Below the pieces are notes generated by a model. The model was not told the DNA's origin and did not search any database. It worked only from the letters and a program-made list of their open reading frames with translations. Shown one piece after another: positions 20,705-30,762 of a stretch of 64,000 bases of DNA. A program made the translations under genes and the position numbers. The stretch is from Nitrosospira sp. 56-18 (GTDB lineage: Bacteria; Pseudomonadota; Gammaproteobacteria; Burkholderiales; Nitrosomonadaceae). The stretch is taken from the NCBI GenBank assembly GCA_001899235.1, contig MKVR01000050.1, positions 22,871-86,870 on the forward strand. Reading direction: 5' to 3'. Every line of letters begins with the position of its first letter. Position 1 is the stretch's first letter.

Positions 20705-22786
20705 TCACTCCAGCCTGACCGTTTGCACGCGGGTTGGCCAGGCTCCTCGGCCGATGACCTTGGCTCCCTGGAACATCACGTAACTCTGGCGGCCATAATG
20801 CGGCAGCGGCCGTATCAGCGCTCCAAGCGCCGCTGTATCCTGTGCGGACACCACCGCAAGCGTGAAGCCGTCCGGACGGCGGACGGTCCAGGCCTGCGCC
20901 GAGCCCTTGCCTCGCACGTTGTCCGGCCGTGCGGGCAGTTTTTTGCTGGCCAGCCAGGAATCGACCTGCTCTTCCAGGCCAATCACCAGGGCCGGGACCG
21001 GGGGCAGATCATCCTTCCCCGAAACGAGGCTTGGGGAACGATTTTGAAGCTTCGATGCCAGCGTTTCGGCGGCACTCCGCAATTCGCCGCCCTCCGGCAG
21101 GAGAATGGCTACCGTGGTGCGATCCACCATGACCTGGCGCAGGATGGGGGGAGCTTCGTCGGGCGCCAGGCGGCGGAACAACCTAAGGTCGGGATCAAGC
21201 GTCACTTCGAGCGGCCGCGCCTGAATATCGAGCGTAAACGCCTGGCGTTCATTCTGCAGGTCCAGCAGGCGAACCTGCTCTCCCCCCTCGGTCCGAACCA
21301 AGACCGGCACACGCAGGCGGTATGCCGGCGGATCCTGCTCAATGGTCAGGGTAACTGAATAACCCGGTGTGGACCGTGCTTTCCTGGCTTCTGCGATACG
21401 CAGCACGGGTGCCCCTGCCCGCGTCAGCCACTGATCGAAAAACACATCCAGATTCCCTGATGACTGAGCCTGGAAAGCATTTTGCAAATCCTTCCAGGAA
21501 GCAATATGAAAGCGCTCCTTGCGCCAGAAACTCTGGAGCGAGCGATCAAAAATTTCCTGACCCAGCAGGTCGCGCAACATCAGAAACATCATTGCCGCCT
21601 TGTTATAGCCGACAATCTGAGAGGCGCCATGGGTACGCGAAGTAAATGTTGTGAGCGGGGAGTCCTGGCCCGGCGCCAGCGCCGCAAAATCGCGCAGCCA
21701 CCCCCGGCGCATTTCCCGCGCGGCGTCGTCACTCTCGCGTTCCTTGTAAGTGTAGTCCGCCATGAACGTCGTCAGGCCTTCCGACCAGTTGCCGTGCGCG
21801 TAATCGGGATAGACGCCATTTCCCCACCAGTTATGCAGCACTTCGTGCCCCAGAGAGGTGGAGCGGATGAAGGGCAGCCGAAGCACCTCGATACCGAGAT
21901 AGGTTAATGTGGGCATGCCGAACCCTGTAGGCGTCGGACTCGACACTACGCTGAATTCCGAGAAGGGATACGCACCTATCCAGGATTCATAAAACTGGAT
22001 GAAATGCCTGACTGAATCCAGATATCCCGGGGCCAGATCAGCGATCTGGGAATGAAAATATGTGCGCAACTGTATGGGTTTGCCACCCGCCCCCGTCATC
22101 TTGCGGGTTTCGATGGCATAGGGACCGGCCATCAGGTCGATACCCCCTGTGGGAGCCATGAATTCAAAACGCGCGTGATACCCTTCGTTGGTGTCGGATT
22201 CTTCGATCAAGCGTCCCGGAACGATGCCGCGTTGCCCTGCGGGAAGGCCGATGCTCACCCGGTAGCTGGCGAGCTTCCCGGCGATGTAGGGATACCACGC
22301 GCTCGAATCCGGAAGAAAGGTCCCCATTTCGCCGGTTGCCGGCTCATTCCTTCCCAGGGTCTGGGGGTGATCGAGGGACGTATCGAGCGCCGACAACTCC
22401 CCACGCCACTCGACTTCGATCCGGCGCGGCGTCTGCTCGCTGCCGGGAATGCTCCAGGCGCGCAGATTTCCGGAACTGGCGGCTGGCCCGAGCGCAACGC
22501 CATCGATGCGGGCGCTGAGCACGCCGAAGCGGCGGCCGAGCACCAGGGTCAGCTCTTCTCCTTTCTTTACTGTGATGATGCTGTTCCCCTGGATGCTGCG
22601 TTGCGCGGGATCGATACGCACCGTGATATCGTATTCGATATCCGCCGGCTCCTGCGCCGCTGGTGCCTGGGGCGCCACGGAAGCTCCGGAATCAGCCGAA
22701 GCGGCGGAAGCAATGCCCGCCGCGGAAAAAATTCCGAGGATCGAAAGCGCAATGCAGGCTTGCAGCCACTGGGTCATTACCTTCAT
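20705..22786 (-). CDS. Exported M1-family-like zinc metallopeptidase
   Basis: The 693-residue protein has a signal peptide (ends near IASAASA), a beta-rich N-terminal domain and a gluzincin catalytic domain. Its zinc site HEVLHNWWGN has the third ligand Glu in GNWSEGLTTFMADY. The substrate-anchoring GAMEN motif of true M1 aminopeptidases is missing: the equivalent place reads GFGMPTLTYLG. It may therefore not be an aminopeptidase. Its ATG overlaps the stop of the ChaN-PDZ gene by four bases, implying co-translation and perhaps a joint periplasmic or membrane role. Confidence 0.82.
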   Translation of the reverse strand: MKVMTQWLQACIALSILGIFSAAGIASAASADSGASVAPQAPAAQEPADIEYDITVRIDPAQRSIQGNSIITVKKGEELTLVLGRRFGVLSARIDGVALGPAASSGNLRAWSIPGSEQTPRRIEVEWRGELSALDTSLDHPQTLGRNEPATGEMGTFLPDSSAWYPYIAGKLASYRVSIGLPAGQRGIVPGRLIEESDTNEGYHARFEFMAPTGGIDLMAGPYAIETRKMTGAGGKPIQLRTYFHSQIADLAPGYLDSVRHFIQFYESWIGAYPFSEFSVVSSPTPTGFGMPTLTYLGIEVLRLPFIRSTSLGHEVLHNWWGNGVYPDYAHGNWSEGLTTFMADYTYKERESDDAAREMRRGWLRDFAALAPGQDSPLTTFTSRTHGASQIVGYNKAAMMFLMLRDLLGQEIFDRSLQSFWRKERFHIASWKDLQNAFQAQSSGNLDVFFDQWLTRAGAPVLRIAEARKARSTPGYSVTLTIEQDPPAYRLRVPVLVRTEGGEQVRLLDLQNERQAFTLDIQARPLEVTLDPDLRLFRRLAPDEAPPILRQVMVDRTTVAILLPEGGELRSAAETLASKLQNRSPSLVSGKDDLPPVPALVIGLEEQVDSWLASKKLPARPDNVRGKGSAQAWTVRRPDGFTLAVVSAQDTAALGALIRPLPHYGRQSYVMFQGAKVIGRGAWPTRVQTVRLE

Positions 22787-24030
22787 GCTCCGGACCTCGC
22801 CAACGCGGGAAACTTCGCGACAATGTCGATCGTCTCATCCCCCCGCTTCAATTTCAGCGGCAGCCATGTGCCGGGAGCCTGGTGCTTGACTATTTCCACG
22901 ATATCATCCATGCGGGTGATGGCGACACCTGCCGCTTCCCTTATCACATCGCTATCCCGGATCCCGGCCTGCTCAGCGATACTGCCTTTTTCCACCTGCA
23001 ACACCCGCGCGCCACCGTCCTGCGCCATTTCAAAGCGGATGCCCAGGCGCTGCCGCGGGGGTGATTCCGGCGAAGCAAACGAGAATGGAGCAACCCCGAA
23101 CACCGCGTCGGCCAGACCGGCGACAACTTGCGCGCAGGCGCTGCCCGCAGTCCAGGGCAGCAGGGCGGCAACATCGGGAATTCGCAAATCTTTCAACTGA
23201 TGAGGCACGCCATAGCCGTGCTTGATATGGCCCGAGCCCATGATCCCCACGACGAGGGGGTGATCAGGCCGATTCACTGCTGTCTGTATTCCTTGCGCCA
23301 TGGCCCGGTCCCAAAGCTGCTGGCTCTCGACAAAACGGCGGAAATCGGGATCGTCGCGGCTCAAAACCCCTTTCTTCTTGCCACTCCGTTCGTGTTCGCC
23401 GTAAATGGGCAGGAGATAATCGAGATAGGATGAACTGGGCAGCGCGGGCGCGCTGACTCCTTCGCGCTCTTCTTCGGGAACCCCGCTGAAGCCCTTGGCT
23501 GACACCGCCCTTCTCAATCGCGTGTCGATATTGAGCGCCACCATTGGAATGCGATTCATGCGCGCAAAATGGAACAGTGGCAGGTATAGGTTGAAATCCG
23601 TGCTCCAGACGTGGTTCCAATCCGATGCCGCGAGAAATTGCGCTTCCGAAAGCTCCCCTGCTATCCACTGGTCCAGGGCCTTTTGCACCCTCCGCGGAAA
23701 CATCTCGAACCCGATGACCATGCCGGGGCGAACGGCATGCAGCGCCGCCAATGTCTGCAATTGCCAGCGGTGATGGTCCGGGTTATCGTGCATCTCCCCC
23801 AATAAAACCACGGATTGTTTTGCAGCCTGTGCGATCACCGCGCTCTCGGCCAGCTTTCCGCCGCCCGGAACGCTCCAGCTGGCTGACGGCGCGCAGTCCA
23901 GGCTTTCCTTTTCCTTCAAACCGGTTTTGGTTTGTCCACTTGCGGTATTCGCGGCATTCATTGCCAGCAATAACAGTATGGCAGCAAGCGTATCACAGAG
24001 ACCGTTTCGGACACTTCGGCAACCGCTCAA
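22783..24030 (-). CDS. ChaN-like (haem-binding, TIKI superfamily) protein with PDZ domain
   Basis: The 415-residue secreted protein has an N-terminal signal peptide, then a ChaN/DUF399 domain (VVLLGEMHDNPDHHRWQ, GFEMFPRRVQ, VVGIMGSGHIKHGYGVP) and a C-terminal PDZ domain (RVLQVEKGSIAEQAGIRDSD). ChaN homologues bind haem or metal at the His/Glu positions, and the superfamily also includes proteases, so the activity is open. The start is TTG at 24030 with GGGGAG eight bases upstream. It overlaps the M1-like gene and follows purL. Confidence 0.82.
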   Translation of the reverse strand: MSGCRSVRNGLCDTLAAILLLLAMNAANTASGQTKTGLKEKESLDCAPSASWSVPGGGKLAESAVIAQAAKQSVVLLGEMHDNPDHHRWQLQTLAALHAVRPGMVIGFEMFPRRVQKALDQWIAGELSEAQFLAASDWNHVWSTDFNLYLPLFHFARMNRIPMVALNIDTRLRRAVSAKGFSGVPEEEREGVSAPALPSSSYLDYLLPIYGEHERSGKKKGVLSRDDPDFRRFVESQQLWDRAMAQGIQTAVNRPDHPLVVGIMGSGHIKHGYGVPHQLKDLRIPDVAALLPWTAGSACAQVVAGLADAVFGVAPFSFASPESPPRQRLGIRFEMAQDGGARVLQVEKGSIAEQAGIRDSDVIREAAGVAITRMDDIVEIVKHQAPGTWLPLKLKRGDETIDIVAKFPALARSGA

Positions 24031-24123
24031 ATTGGATACTCCCCATGGTGATGTTTCATGCCCTTCTGTCTTTCCGGCTGGCCGCTTCTGTATCCGTCCG
24101 GAACATCCATCCCTCGGCCTGCT

Positions 24124-27100
24124 TCATCCCACCCATTTTCGCGCATTCGCGAACATTCTCATCCAGGGCGAATCCCCCGACCATCCGGGATGCCAGGATT
24201 GCTGAACTGCGAGAAAACTTCGCTCGGGATGAGGCATGAGTATGGTGAAGCGGCCATTCGGAGTGGTCAAACCGGTAATCCCCAGCGGCGAACCGCTCGG
24301 ATTGAGAGGATAGACCTCCGTCGGATTGCCGCGGTTATCCACAAAAAGCAGGGGAACCTGCGGCAGGGCAGCCTTCATTCTGTTTTCATCCGGAAATTCC
24401 GCATAACCTTCGCCATGTGAAACAACCACCGGCAATCTGCTTCCAGCCATGCCCTCGAAGAATATCGAAGGACTGCGCTGAACCTCTACCATAACAAAAC
24501 GCGCCTCGAATTGCGCCGATTTATTGTGGACGAAATCCGGCCACAGCGCGGCGCCCGGAATGATTTCGCGAAGATGGCTCATCATCTGGCAGCCGTTGCA
24601 AACACCCAGCGCAAAAGTGTCGTCCCGCCGGAAAAAGTCTTCGAATTCCGTGCGGGCGCGAAGGTTGAACAGGATGGAACCAGCCCATCCCTTCCCCGCG
24701 CCCAGGACATCACCGTATGAAAACCCGCCACACGCCGCGAAACCCCTGTAATCCCTCAAGGACACACGTCCCTCGATAATATCGCTCATATGCACGTCAA
24801 CCGCGGCGAAGCCGGCGCGATCAAAGGCGGCAGCCATTTCCACGTGGCCGTTGACTCCCTGCTCGCGCAGGATCGCGATCCGCGGTTTCTCCCGTCCATG
24901 GATGGGAAGGAAAGGCGCCTCGGCGGCCATATCGAAGCTTACGTGCGCATGCAGGCCGGGGTCATCGGTGTCCAGGATCCGATCATATTCCTGCCGGGCG
25001 CATTCCGGATTGTCCCGCCGCTGCTGCATGTTGCAGGTGGTCTCCGACCAGGCGCGGTGCAGGTCGATGCGCTTCTCGGCCAGGACCGGCCGATTATTGC
25101 GCAGAAACCGGATTTCGTCCGTCCCGTTGAGTCCGCCAATAACAAAACCTGCCTCGCGCAAACCCTCCTGTGACAGCGCATCAAGCACTTCGGCCCGCTG
25201 TGCCGTTCGCACCTGGATCACGGCGCCGAGTTCCTCATTGAACAGAGCGGAAGCGATGCGCTCCCGGAACCTGCCATTCAGTACTTCCGGCCGCAATTCG
25301 TAACCGTCTATATCATTGGAAAGCTCATCGAAACACAACTGGTCCAGGTTTACTGTCACCCCCACCCGGCCCGCGAACGCCATTTCGCACAAGGTGGCAA
25401 ACAAACCTCCATCGGACCGGTCGTGATAGGCAAGTATCCTCCCTTCCTGGTTCATTCGCTGTATGGCAGCAAAAAAACTCTTTAGTTTCTGAGGACCCTC
25501 CGGACCCTCGATATCCGGCGCCTCGTTCCCGACCCGCTTGTAGATCTGCGCCAGCGCCGAGCCGCCCAGGCGATTTCTGCCCGAGCCCAGATCGATCAGG
25601 ATGAGTTCTGTCTCTCCTTCGTCTGTTCTCAGCTGAGGGGTAAGTGTGCCGCGCACATCCACTACCCTTGCAAATGCGGAAACAACCAGGGAAAGCGGAG
25701 CGATGACCTCTTTGGCTTCCATCACCCTCTCCCCGGCCTCCTCCTTTGCTTCGTTCCACGCTGTCTTCATCGACATGGAATCTTTGCCCACGGGGATGCT
25801 GATCCCCAACGCGGGACAGAACTCCATACCCACCGCGCGTACAGCATCATATAATGCCGCGTCTTCACCAGGATGGCCCGCTGCAGTCATCCAGTTTGCC
25901 GAGAGCTTGATCTCTTCGATATTCCGTATCCGCGCTGCCGCGATATTCGTTATCGCCTCGCCTATCGCCATGCGTGCCGAGGCAGCAGGATCAATCAAAG
26001 CCAGAGGCGCTCTCTCGCCCATGGCAAAGGCTTCGCCCTGATAACCCTGGTAGCTCATCAAGATCACTGCCACATCCGCTACCGGCACCTGCCATGGTCC
26101 AACCATTTGATCACGCGCTGTCATGCCTCCGATAGTGCGGTCCCCGATGCTGACGAGAAAGGTCTTGTCCGCTACCACAGGCAATCTGAGTATGCGGTAC
26201 GCGGCTTCCTGCAGGTTCCATTCCGCCGCATCGAATGACTCTGGCAGGTTCTTCCGGCGCGTGGCCTCCCGAACCATCCTGGGCGGCTTGCCCAGAAGCA
26301 CCGAGAGATCCATATCGACCGGCCGATTGTGAAAGAACGGATCAGCCACTATTAACTGCTCCCGGGACGTCGCTCTGCCTACCACCGCAAACGGGCATCG
26401 TTCCCGCTTGCAAATCGCCTCGAATAGTTCCAGGGATTCCGGCATGATCGCGAGCACGTAGCGCTCCTGCGCCTCGTTGCTCCATATCTGCATGGGCGAC
26501 ATTCCCTGTTCTTCCGACGGAATATCGCGGAGATCGAAAACCCCGCCCTGCCCGGCTCCATGCAGCAATTCAGGCAGCGCATTCGACAAGCCGCCTGCGC
26601 CCACGTCGTGAATCGAGAGTATGGGATTGGCGCCACCCTGGCGCTCCATCTGCCAGCAATGGTCGATCACCTCCTGCGCGCGCCGTTCCATTTCCGCATT
26701 GCCCCGTTGCACCGAGTCGAAATCAAGCCCTTCGGCATTTTCCCCGGTACCCATGCTCGAAGCGGCGCCACCGCCCAGGCCGATCAGCATTCCCGGCCCA
26801 CCCAGCTGGATCAGCAGCGCATCCTCCGCAAACCGCTCCTTGAACGAATGCAGGGCGGCCACATGCCCCATGCCGCCGGCGAGCATGATGGGTTTGTGAT
26901 ATCCGCGCATCTGGCCGGCCACAAGTTCCTCGAAAGTCCGGAAATACCCTGCGAGATTGGGCCGTCCAAATTCGTTGTTGAATGCCGCGGCGCCGATAGG
27001 CGCTTCCAGCATGATCTGCAAGGCCGATGCAATCCGCGCGGGCCTGCCATAGGATCGATCCTCCGCCTCTGCTTCCCGGTATACTTCCCATGGCTGGATA

Positions 27101-28170
27101 AACCCGGGAATATTCAGGTTCGATACCGAAAAACCGCTGAGCCCCGCTCTCGGCCTCGCGCCTCGTCCAGTGGCCCCTTCGTCGCGAATCTCGCCGCCCA
27201 CCCCGGTCGCGGCCCCCGGATAAGGAGAAATGGCGGTAGGATGATTATGCGTTTCCACTTTCATCGCAATATGCGTTTCCTCGTCGGCATAACCATAGAC
27301 GCCTGCCGGTCCTGGATAAAAGCGCGAGATCACTGCGCCTTCGATAATGGCCGAGTTATCCGCGTATGCCACCACGGTTCCCTGGGGATGGGCATGATGC
27401 GTATTGCGGATCATCGAAAACAAGGATTTCGCCTGCGCCTCGCCATCTATTATCCAGTCGGCGTTGAATATCTTGTGGCGGCAATGCTCGGAATTGGCTT
27501 GAGCGAACATCATCAGTTCCGTGTCCGAGGGATTGCGGTGGATACGCAGGAAGTAGCTGGCGAAATACGCCATCTCTTCAGGCGACAGGGCCAGCCCCAT
27601 GGTCTGGTTGGCCTGCTGCAAGGCAGCGGTTCCGCCGGCCAGCACATCGACGGTTGTGAATGCCGCGGGCTCGAATTGCCTGAACAGCCTGTTTTCCGCC
27701 TCAGCGAAGGACCCGAATACCGCCTCCGTCATCCGGTCATGAAGCAGTCCGGGCAGCCTGTTCGGACTATTTCCGCTATCCCCGGGACGGATGAATTCGA
27801 TATTCCGATCATCCTCGCCGCTGATATAAAAGACAACGCCCCGTTCCAGCCGGTCCACCGCATCCAGTCCGCAATGACGGGCGATATCGGTGGCTTTCGT
27901 CGACCAGGGTGATATCGTACCCGGGCGAGGCAGCACCAGCAGCAATCCCTCTTCGGGATCGGGCTGGTTCAGGCCCGCCTTATCTGTATCACATCCGAGC
28001 AGCGTGTGCAAAATGCGAAGTTGCCGCTTATCCAGGTCACCTGCCGTATTGCAAAAATACCAATACTCGGCGCGAATATGGGAAACTTGCGGAACCAGCG
28101 CTTTAACGGCGGCCAGCAGTTTTTCAAGACGAAAAGGAGAAAGCGCGTTGCCGCCACGAAATCGAAGCAT
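24124..28170 (-). CDS. purL: Phosphoribosylformylglycinamidine synthase, large single-chain PurL
   Basis: Makes FGAM from FGAR, glutamine and ATP in purine synthesis. From the ATG at 28170 the protein has about 1348 residues, the length of the proteobacterial single-chain enzyme. An N-terminal domain is followed by the FGAM-synthase core (HNHPTAISPYPGAATGVGGE, SIHDVGAGGLSNALPEL, DRSDGGL). The C-terminal glutaminase has the nucleophile in LGVCNGCQMMS and the His in PHPERSF. The frame is open about 139 codons further upstream, overlapping the divergent nnr, but that part is not PurL-like. Confidence 0.96.
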   Translation of the reverse strand: MLRFRGGNALSPFRLEKLLAAVKALVPQVSHIRAEYWYFCNTAGDLDKRQLRILHTLLGCDTDKAGLNQPDPEEGLLLVLPRPGTISPWSTKATDIARHCGLDAVDRLERGVVFYISGEDDRNIEFIRPGDSGNSPNRLPGLLHDRMTEAVFGSFAEAENRLFRQFEPAAFTTVDVLAGGTAALQQANQTMGLALSPEEMAYFASYFLRIHRNPSDTELMMFAQANSEHCRHKIFNADWIIDGEAQAKSLFSMIRNTHHAHPQGTVVAYADNSAIIEGAVISRFYPGPAGVYGYADEETHIAMKVETHNHPTAISPYPGAATGVGGEIRDEGATGRGARPRAGLSGFSVSNLNIPGFIQPWEVYREAEAEDRSYGRPARIASALQIMLEAPIGAAAFNNEFGRPNLAGYFRTFEELVAGQMRGYHKPIMLAGGMGHVAALHSFKERFAEDALLIQLGGPGMLIGLGGGAASSMGTGENAEGLDFDSVQRGNAEMERRAQEVIDHCWQMERQGGANPILSIHDVGAGGLSNALPELLHGAGQGGVFDLRDIPSEEQGMSPMQIWSNEAQERYVLAIMPESLELFEAICKRERCPFAVVGRATSREQLIVADPFFHNRPVDMDLSVLLGKPPRMVREATRRKNLPESFDAAEWNLQEAAYRILRLPVVADKTFLVSIGDRTIGGMTARDQMVGPWQVPVADVAVILMSYQGYQGEAFAMGERAPLALIDPAASARMAIGEAITNIAAARIRNIEEIKLSANWMTAAGHPGEDAALYDAVRAVGMEFCPALGISIPVGKDSMSMKTAWNEAKEEAGERVMEAKEVIAPLSLVVSAFARVVDVRGTLTPQLRTDEGETELILIDLGSGRNRLGGSALAQIYKRVGNEAPDIEGPEGPQKLKSFFAAIQRMNQEGRILAYHDRSDGGLFATLCEMAFAGRVGVTVNLDQLCFDELSNDIDGYELRPEVLNGRFRERIASALFNEELGAVIQVRTAQRAEVLDALSQEGLREAGFVIGGLNGTDEIRFLRNNRPVLAEKRIDLHRAWSETTCNMQQRRDNPECARQEYDRILDTDDPGLHAHVSFDMAAEAPFLPIHGREKPRIAILREQGVNGHVEMAAAFDRAGFAAVDVHMSDIIEGRVSLRDYRGFAACGGFSYGDVLGAGKGWAGSILFNLRARTEFEDFFRRDDTFALGVCNGCQMMSHLREIIPGAALWPDFVHNKSAQFEARFVMVEVQRSPSIFFEGMAGSRLPVVVSHGEGYAEFPDENRMKAALPQVPLLFVDNRGNPTEVYPLNPSGSPLGITGLTTPNGRFTILMPHPERSFLAVQQSWHPGWSGDSPWMRMFANARKWVG

Positions 28171-28266
28171 CCGGGAAGGGAACCGATAAGGCCGATAAGT
28201 TGAAGGCGCGATTTTACACGAGAAGGCAGGCGGCCCGAAAACTGATGAATATCTGAAGGGGATTGC

Positions 28267-29838
28267 ATGGACCTCGCCAGGCAGAATACCTCCAACCAGA
28301 ATACCTCCAACGCAATTTTTACAGCTGCGGAAATCCGGAACATCGAACAGCTTGTGGCTGCGGCACCTGGCCGCCCCGCCCTGATGGAGAAGGCGGGACT
28401 GGCAACCGCCGAGGTTGCGCGCGACAGGCTGCTGACGGGTGAAAAGCACAAGGTGCTGGTGCTCGCCGGACCGGGAAATAATGGCGGCGATGCTTTTGTC
28501 GCTGCCCGCCACTTGCGGATGTGGGGATTCGATGTGACGCTGATATTCACCGGTGAGCGCGCCAGCCTGCCGATGGATGCGCGGCACGCGCTGGATGCAT
28601 GGCTTGCCCAGGGAGGGGAAATCCTGGTCGAATTACCAGAAAACGAATGTTGGGATGGCGTCGTGGATGGCCTGTTTGGCATCGGACTGGATCAAAAGGG
28701 GGGGCGGGATCTCGCAGGGAAAGCTCTCGATCTGGTCCGCGCGGTAAACCGCATGAAACTGCCGGTCCTGGCGATCGATGTTCCAAGCGGCCTGGGCGGC
28801 GACACGGGCAATATACGCGGAGAAGCCATTCATGCTCTGCTGACCGTCACATTCATTGGGCTCAAGCCTGGCCTGCTCACGGCTCGGGGCCCGGAATATT
28901 GCGGAGAAATCATCCTGCGCGACCTGGGTCTCGATGTACCTTCCCTTCTTGAGCCCAACTGCTGGATGATGGACCACGCGCATGCCGATGAACTGCTACC
29001 GCCACCCCGGCCCGCAAGCAGCCATAAGGGCATGTTTGGCAGCGTTGGCATCATTGGCGGCGCGACGGGCATGGTTGGCGCCGCGCTTCTGGCAGGAACC
29101 GCAGCGCTGAAACTGGGCGCGGGCCGCGTTTATCTCGGCCTGCTTGCGGATAACGCGCCGCAAGTGGATACCGCGCAGCCGGAATTGATGCTGCGACCGG
29201 TCGCCGAAGTGCTTGATCTCGATAACCTGAATTGCCTTGTGATCGGCCCGGGATTGGGGATGGCAGTCGAAGCCGGCGCCTGGCTTCGCTGTGCCCTCGA
29301 AACCAGCCTGCCGCTGGTGCTGGATGCGGATGCATTGAACCTCATTGCCTTGCAACCCCGGCTCGCCAGCCTGCTGCGGGAACGCTCCCGGAAAAGAAAA
29401 GCTCCCTCCATTCTCACGCCACACCCCGCCGAGGCCGCGCGGCTGCTGGACAGCGATATTCCCGCGATCGAAAGCGACCGCTTGAATGCCGCAACAAGTC
29501 TCGCGAAGCGATATGATTGCCAGGCGTTATTGAAAGGCGCGGGCAGTATATCGGCCATGCCGTCCGGTAAATGCTATATCAACACCAGCGGCAATCCGGG
29601 GTTGAGCAGCGCGGGAACCGGCGACATATTGTCCGGCATGATGGGCGCGCTGCTCGCGCAGGGATTGGACCCGGAAAAAGCCTTGCCGCTGTCGGTCCAC
29701 CTCCACGGCGCGGCGGCGGATGTGCTGCGGGAAGATCATGGAGGTCCGGTGGGAATGGCTGCTTCGGAAATTCCCGATGCGGCGCGCCGCCTGTTGAATC
29801 AGTGGATCTACTCTCCCCGTAACCCCCGCAACTTCTGA
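28267..29838 (+). CDS. nnr: Bifunctional NAD(P)H-hydrate epimerase/dehydratase
   Basis: Repairs damaged NAD(P)H hydrates. The 523-residue protein fuses the YjeF N-terminal epimerase domain (about 15-215, with LAGPGNNGGDAFVAARHL) to the ribokinase-like ADP-dependent dehydratase domain (about 225-515). The latter has GMFGSVGIIGGATGMVGAA, LTPHPAEAARLL and the nucleotide signature SSAGTGDILSGMMGALLA. The first codons contain two copies of a 15-base unit (CAGAATACCTCCAAC). It is divergent from purL. Confidence 0.95.
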   Translation: MDLARQNTSNQNTSNAIFTAAEIRNIEQLVAAAPGRPALMEKAGLATAEVARDRLLTGEKHKVLVLAGPGNNGGDAFVAARHLRMWGFDVTLIFTGERASLPMDARHALDAWLAQGGEILVELPENECWDGVVDGLFGIGLDQKGGRDLAGKALDLVRAVNRMKLPVLAIDVPSGLGGDTGNIRGEAIHALLTVTFIGLKPGLLTARGPEYCGEIILRDLGLDVPSLLEPNCWMMDHAHADELLPPPRPASSHKGMFGSVGIIGGATGMVGAALLAGTAALKLGAGRVYLGLLADNAPQVDTAQPELMLRPVAEVLDLDNLNCLVIGPGLGMAVEAGAWLRCALETSLPLVLDADALNLIALQPRLASLLRERSRKRKAPSILTPHPAEAARLLDSDIPAIESDRLNAATSLAKRYDCQALLKGAGSISAMPSGKCYINTSGNPGLSSAGTGDILSGMMGALLAQGLDPEKALPLSVHLHGAAADVLREDHGGPVGMAASEIPDAARRLLNQWIYSPRNPRNF

Positions 29839-29977
29839 AAGCAATGCATGTTGGCCGCCAGCCACGCCGTTCCTGTGAGGTGCGGCGCACAGACGCGTTT
29901 ATGAAAACAGGCGAGAATAAAGAAAGTAATGCCCCGAACGTCTTGGGCGTCAATCCTGAATGGATCGGAAGACAGGG

Positions 29978-30002
29978 GCGAGGCCGGATTGGCCGGCCTC
30001 GC
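29978..30002. other. Strong stem-loop upstream of the peroxiredoxin gene
   Basis: GCGAGGCCGG and CCGGCCTCGC form a perfect 10-bp stem with a 5-base loop. No T run follows on either strand, so it is not a standard terminator. It lies 65 bases before the peroxiredoxin start. Confidence 0.5.
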
Positions 30003-30066
30003 GCAGAAAAACACGGGATTTTCGCACTTCAAATTTACCCAACTCTCATTGACCAGGAGGTTGTGA

Positions 30067-30669
30067 ATGTCTGTGCTCGTCACGCATCTTGCGCCTGATT
30101 TTACCAAGCCCGCCGTTCTCGCGGATGGCACCTTCAACGATGCTTTCAACTTTCATAATGAAATTTCCGGAAAGTATGCCGTCCTGTTTTTTTATCCTCT
30201 CGACTTTACTTTCGTCTGCCCATCGGAAATCCTCGCCCATTCCCACCGCGCGGAAGAGTTTCGCAAACGGGATGTGGTAGTCATTGGCGTATCCGTAGAC
30301 TCGCGATTCACCCACTATGCCTGGCGTAACACCGGAGTCGACAAAGGTGGTATCGGCCCTGTGGAGATTACCCTGGTATCCGACCTGGGAGGGGAAATCA
30401 TGCAGGCCTACGGCGTGGTTCATCCCGATCACGTGGCGTTGCGGGCTTCCTTCCTGATCGACAAGCAATGCATCGTGCGGCATCAGGTGGTCAATGACCT
30501 GCCGCTCGGCCGCGATGTCGATGAAATGCTGCGCATGGTGGATGCCTTGCAGTTTCATGAAAGCCACGGCGAGGTCTGTCCTGCCGGATGGAGAAGCGGC
30601 GAACCAGGCATGAAACCCAGTCCGGAAGGCGTAGCCGAATACCTGAGCAGCCATGCCGAGGCCCTATAA
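30067..30669 (+). CDS. Typical 2-Cys peroxiredoxin (AhpC/Prx1 type)
   Basis: Thiol peroxidase for H2O2 and organic peroxides. The 200-residue protein has the peroxidatic Cys51 in FYPLDFTFVCPSE, the catalytic Arg region, and the resolving Cys near 171 in GEVCPAGW. AGGAGG lies six bases before the ATG, a strong ribosome site. No ahpF is adjacent, so the reductant is probably thioredoxin. The ferritin-like gene follows, suggesting a joint oxidative/iron stress role. Confidence 0.95.
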   Translation: MSVLVTHLAPDFTKPAVLADGTFNDAFNFHNEISGKYAVLFFYPLDFTFVCPSEILAHSHRAEEFRKRDVVVIGVSVDSRFTHYAWRNTGVDKGGIGPVEITLVSDLGGEIMQAYGVVHPDHVALRASFLIDKQCIVRHQVVNDLPLGRDVDEMLRMVDALQFHESHGEVCPAGWRSGEPGMKPSPEGVAEYLSSHAEAL

Positions 30670-30762
30670 ATTATAGATTCTGGAAACACTACCGGCCTAT
30701 CGCCGCGAAGTGAATTTTAGGCTTGGACTTTACCTGAATTGTGCAACACAACGGAGGAACGC

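Noticed and set aside
26560-27912. Plus-strand open frame of 450 codons
   Set aside because: It is the antisense of purL, a long GC-rich gene that keeps a frame open on the other strand.
28171-28587. N-terminal extension of PurL by 139 residues
   Set aside because: It is not similar to PurL and overlaps the divergent nnr gene; the ATG at 28170 gives the family length.
29978-30002. Terminator of nnr
   Set aside because: The stem is strong but no T run follows, and it lies 140 bases past the stop; kept only as a stem-loop.
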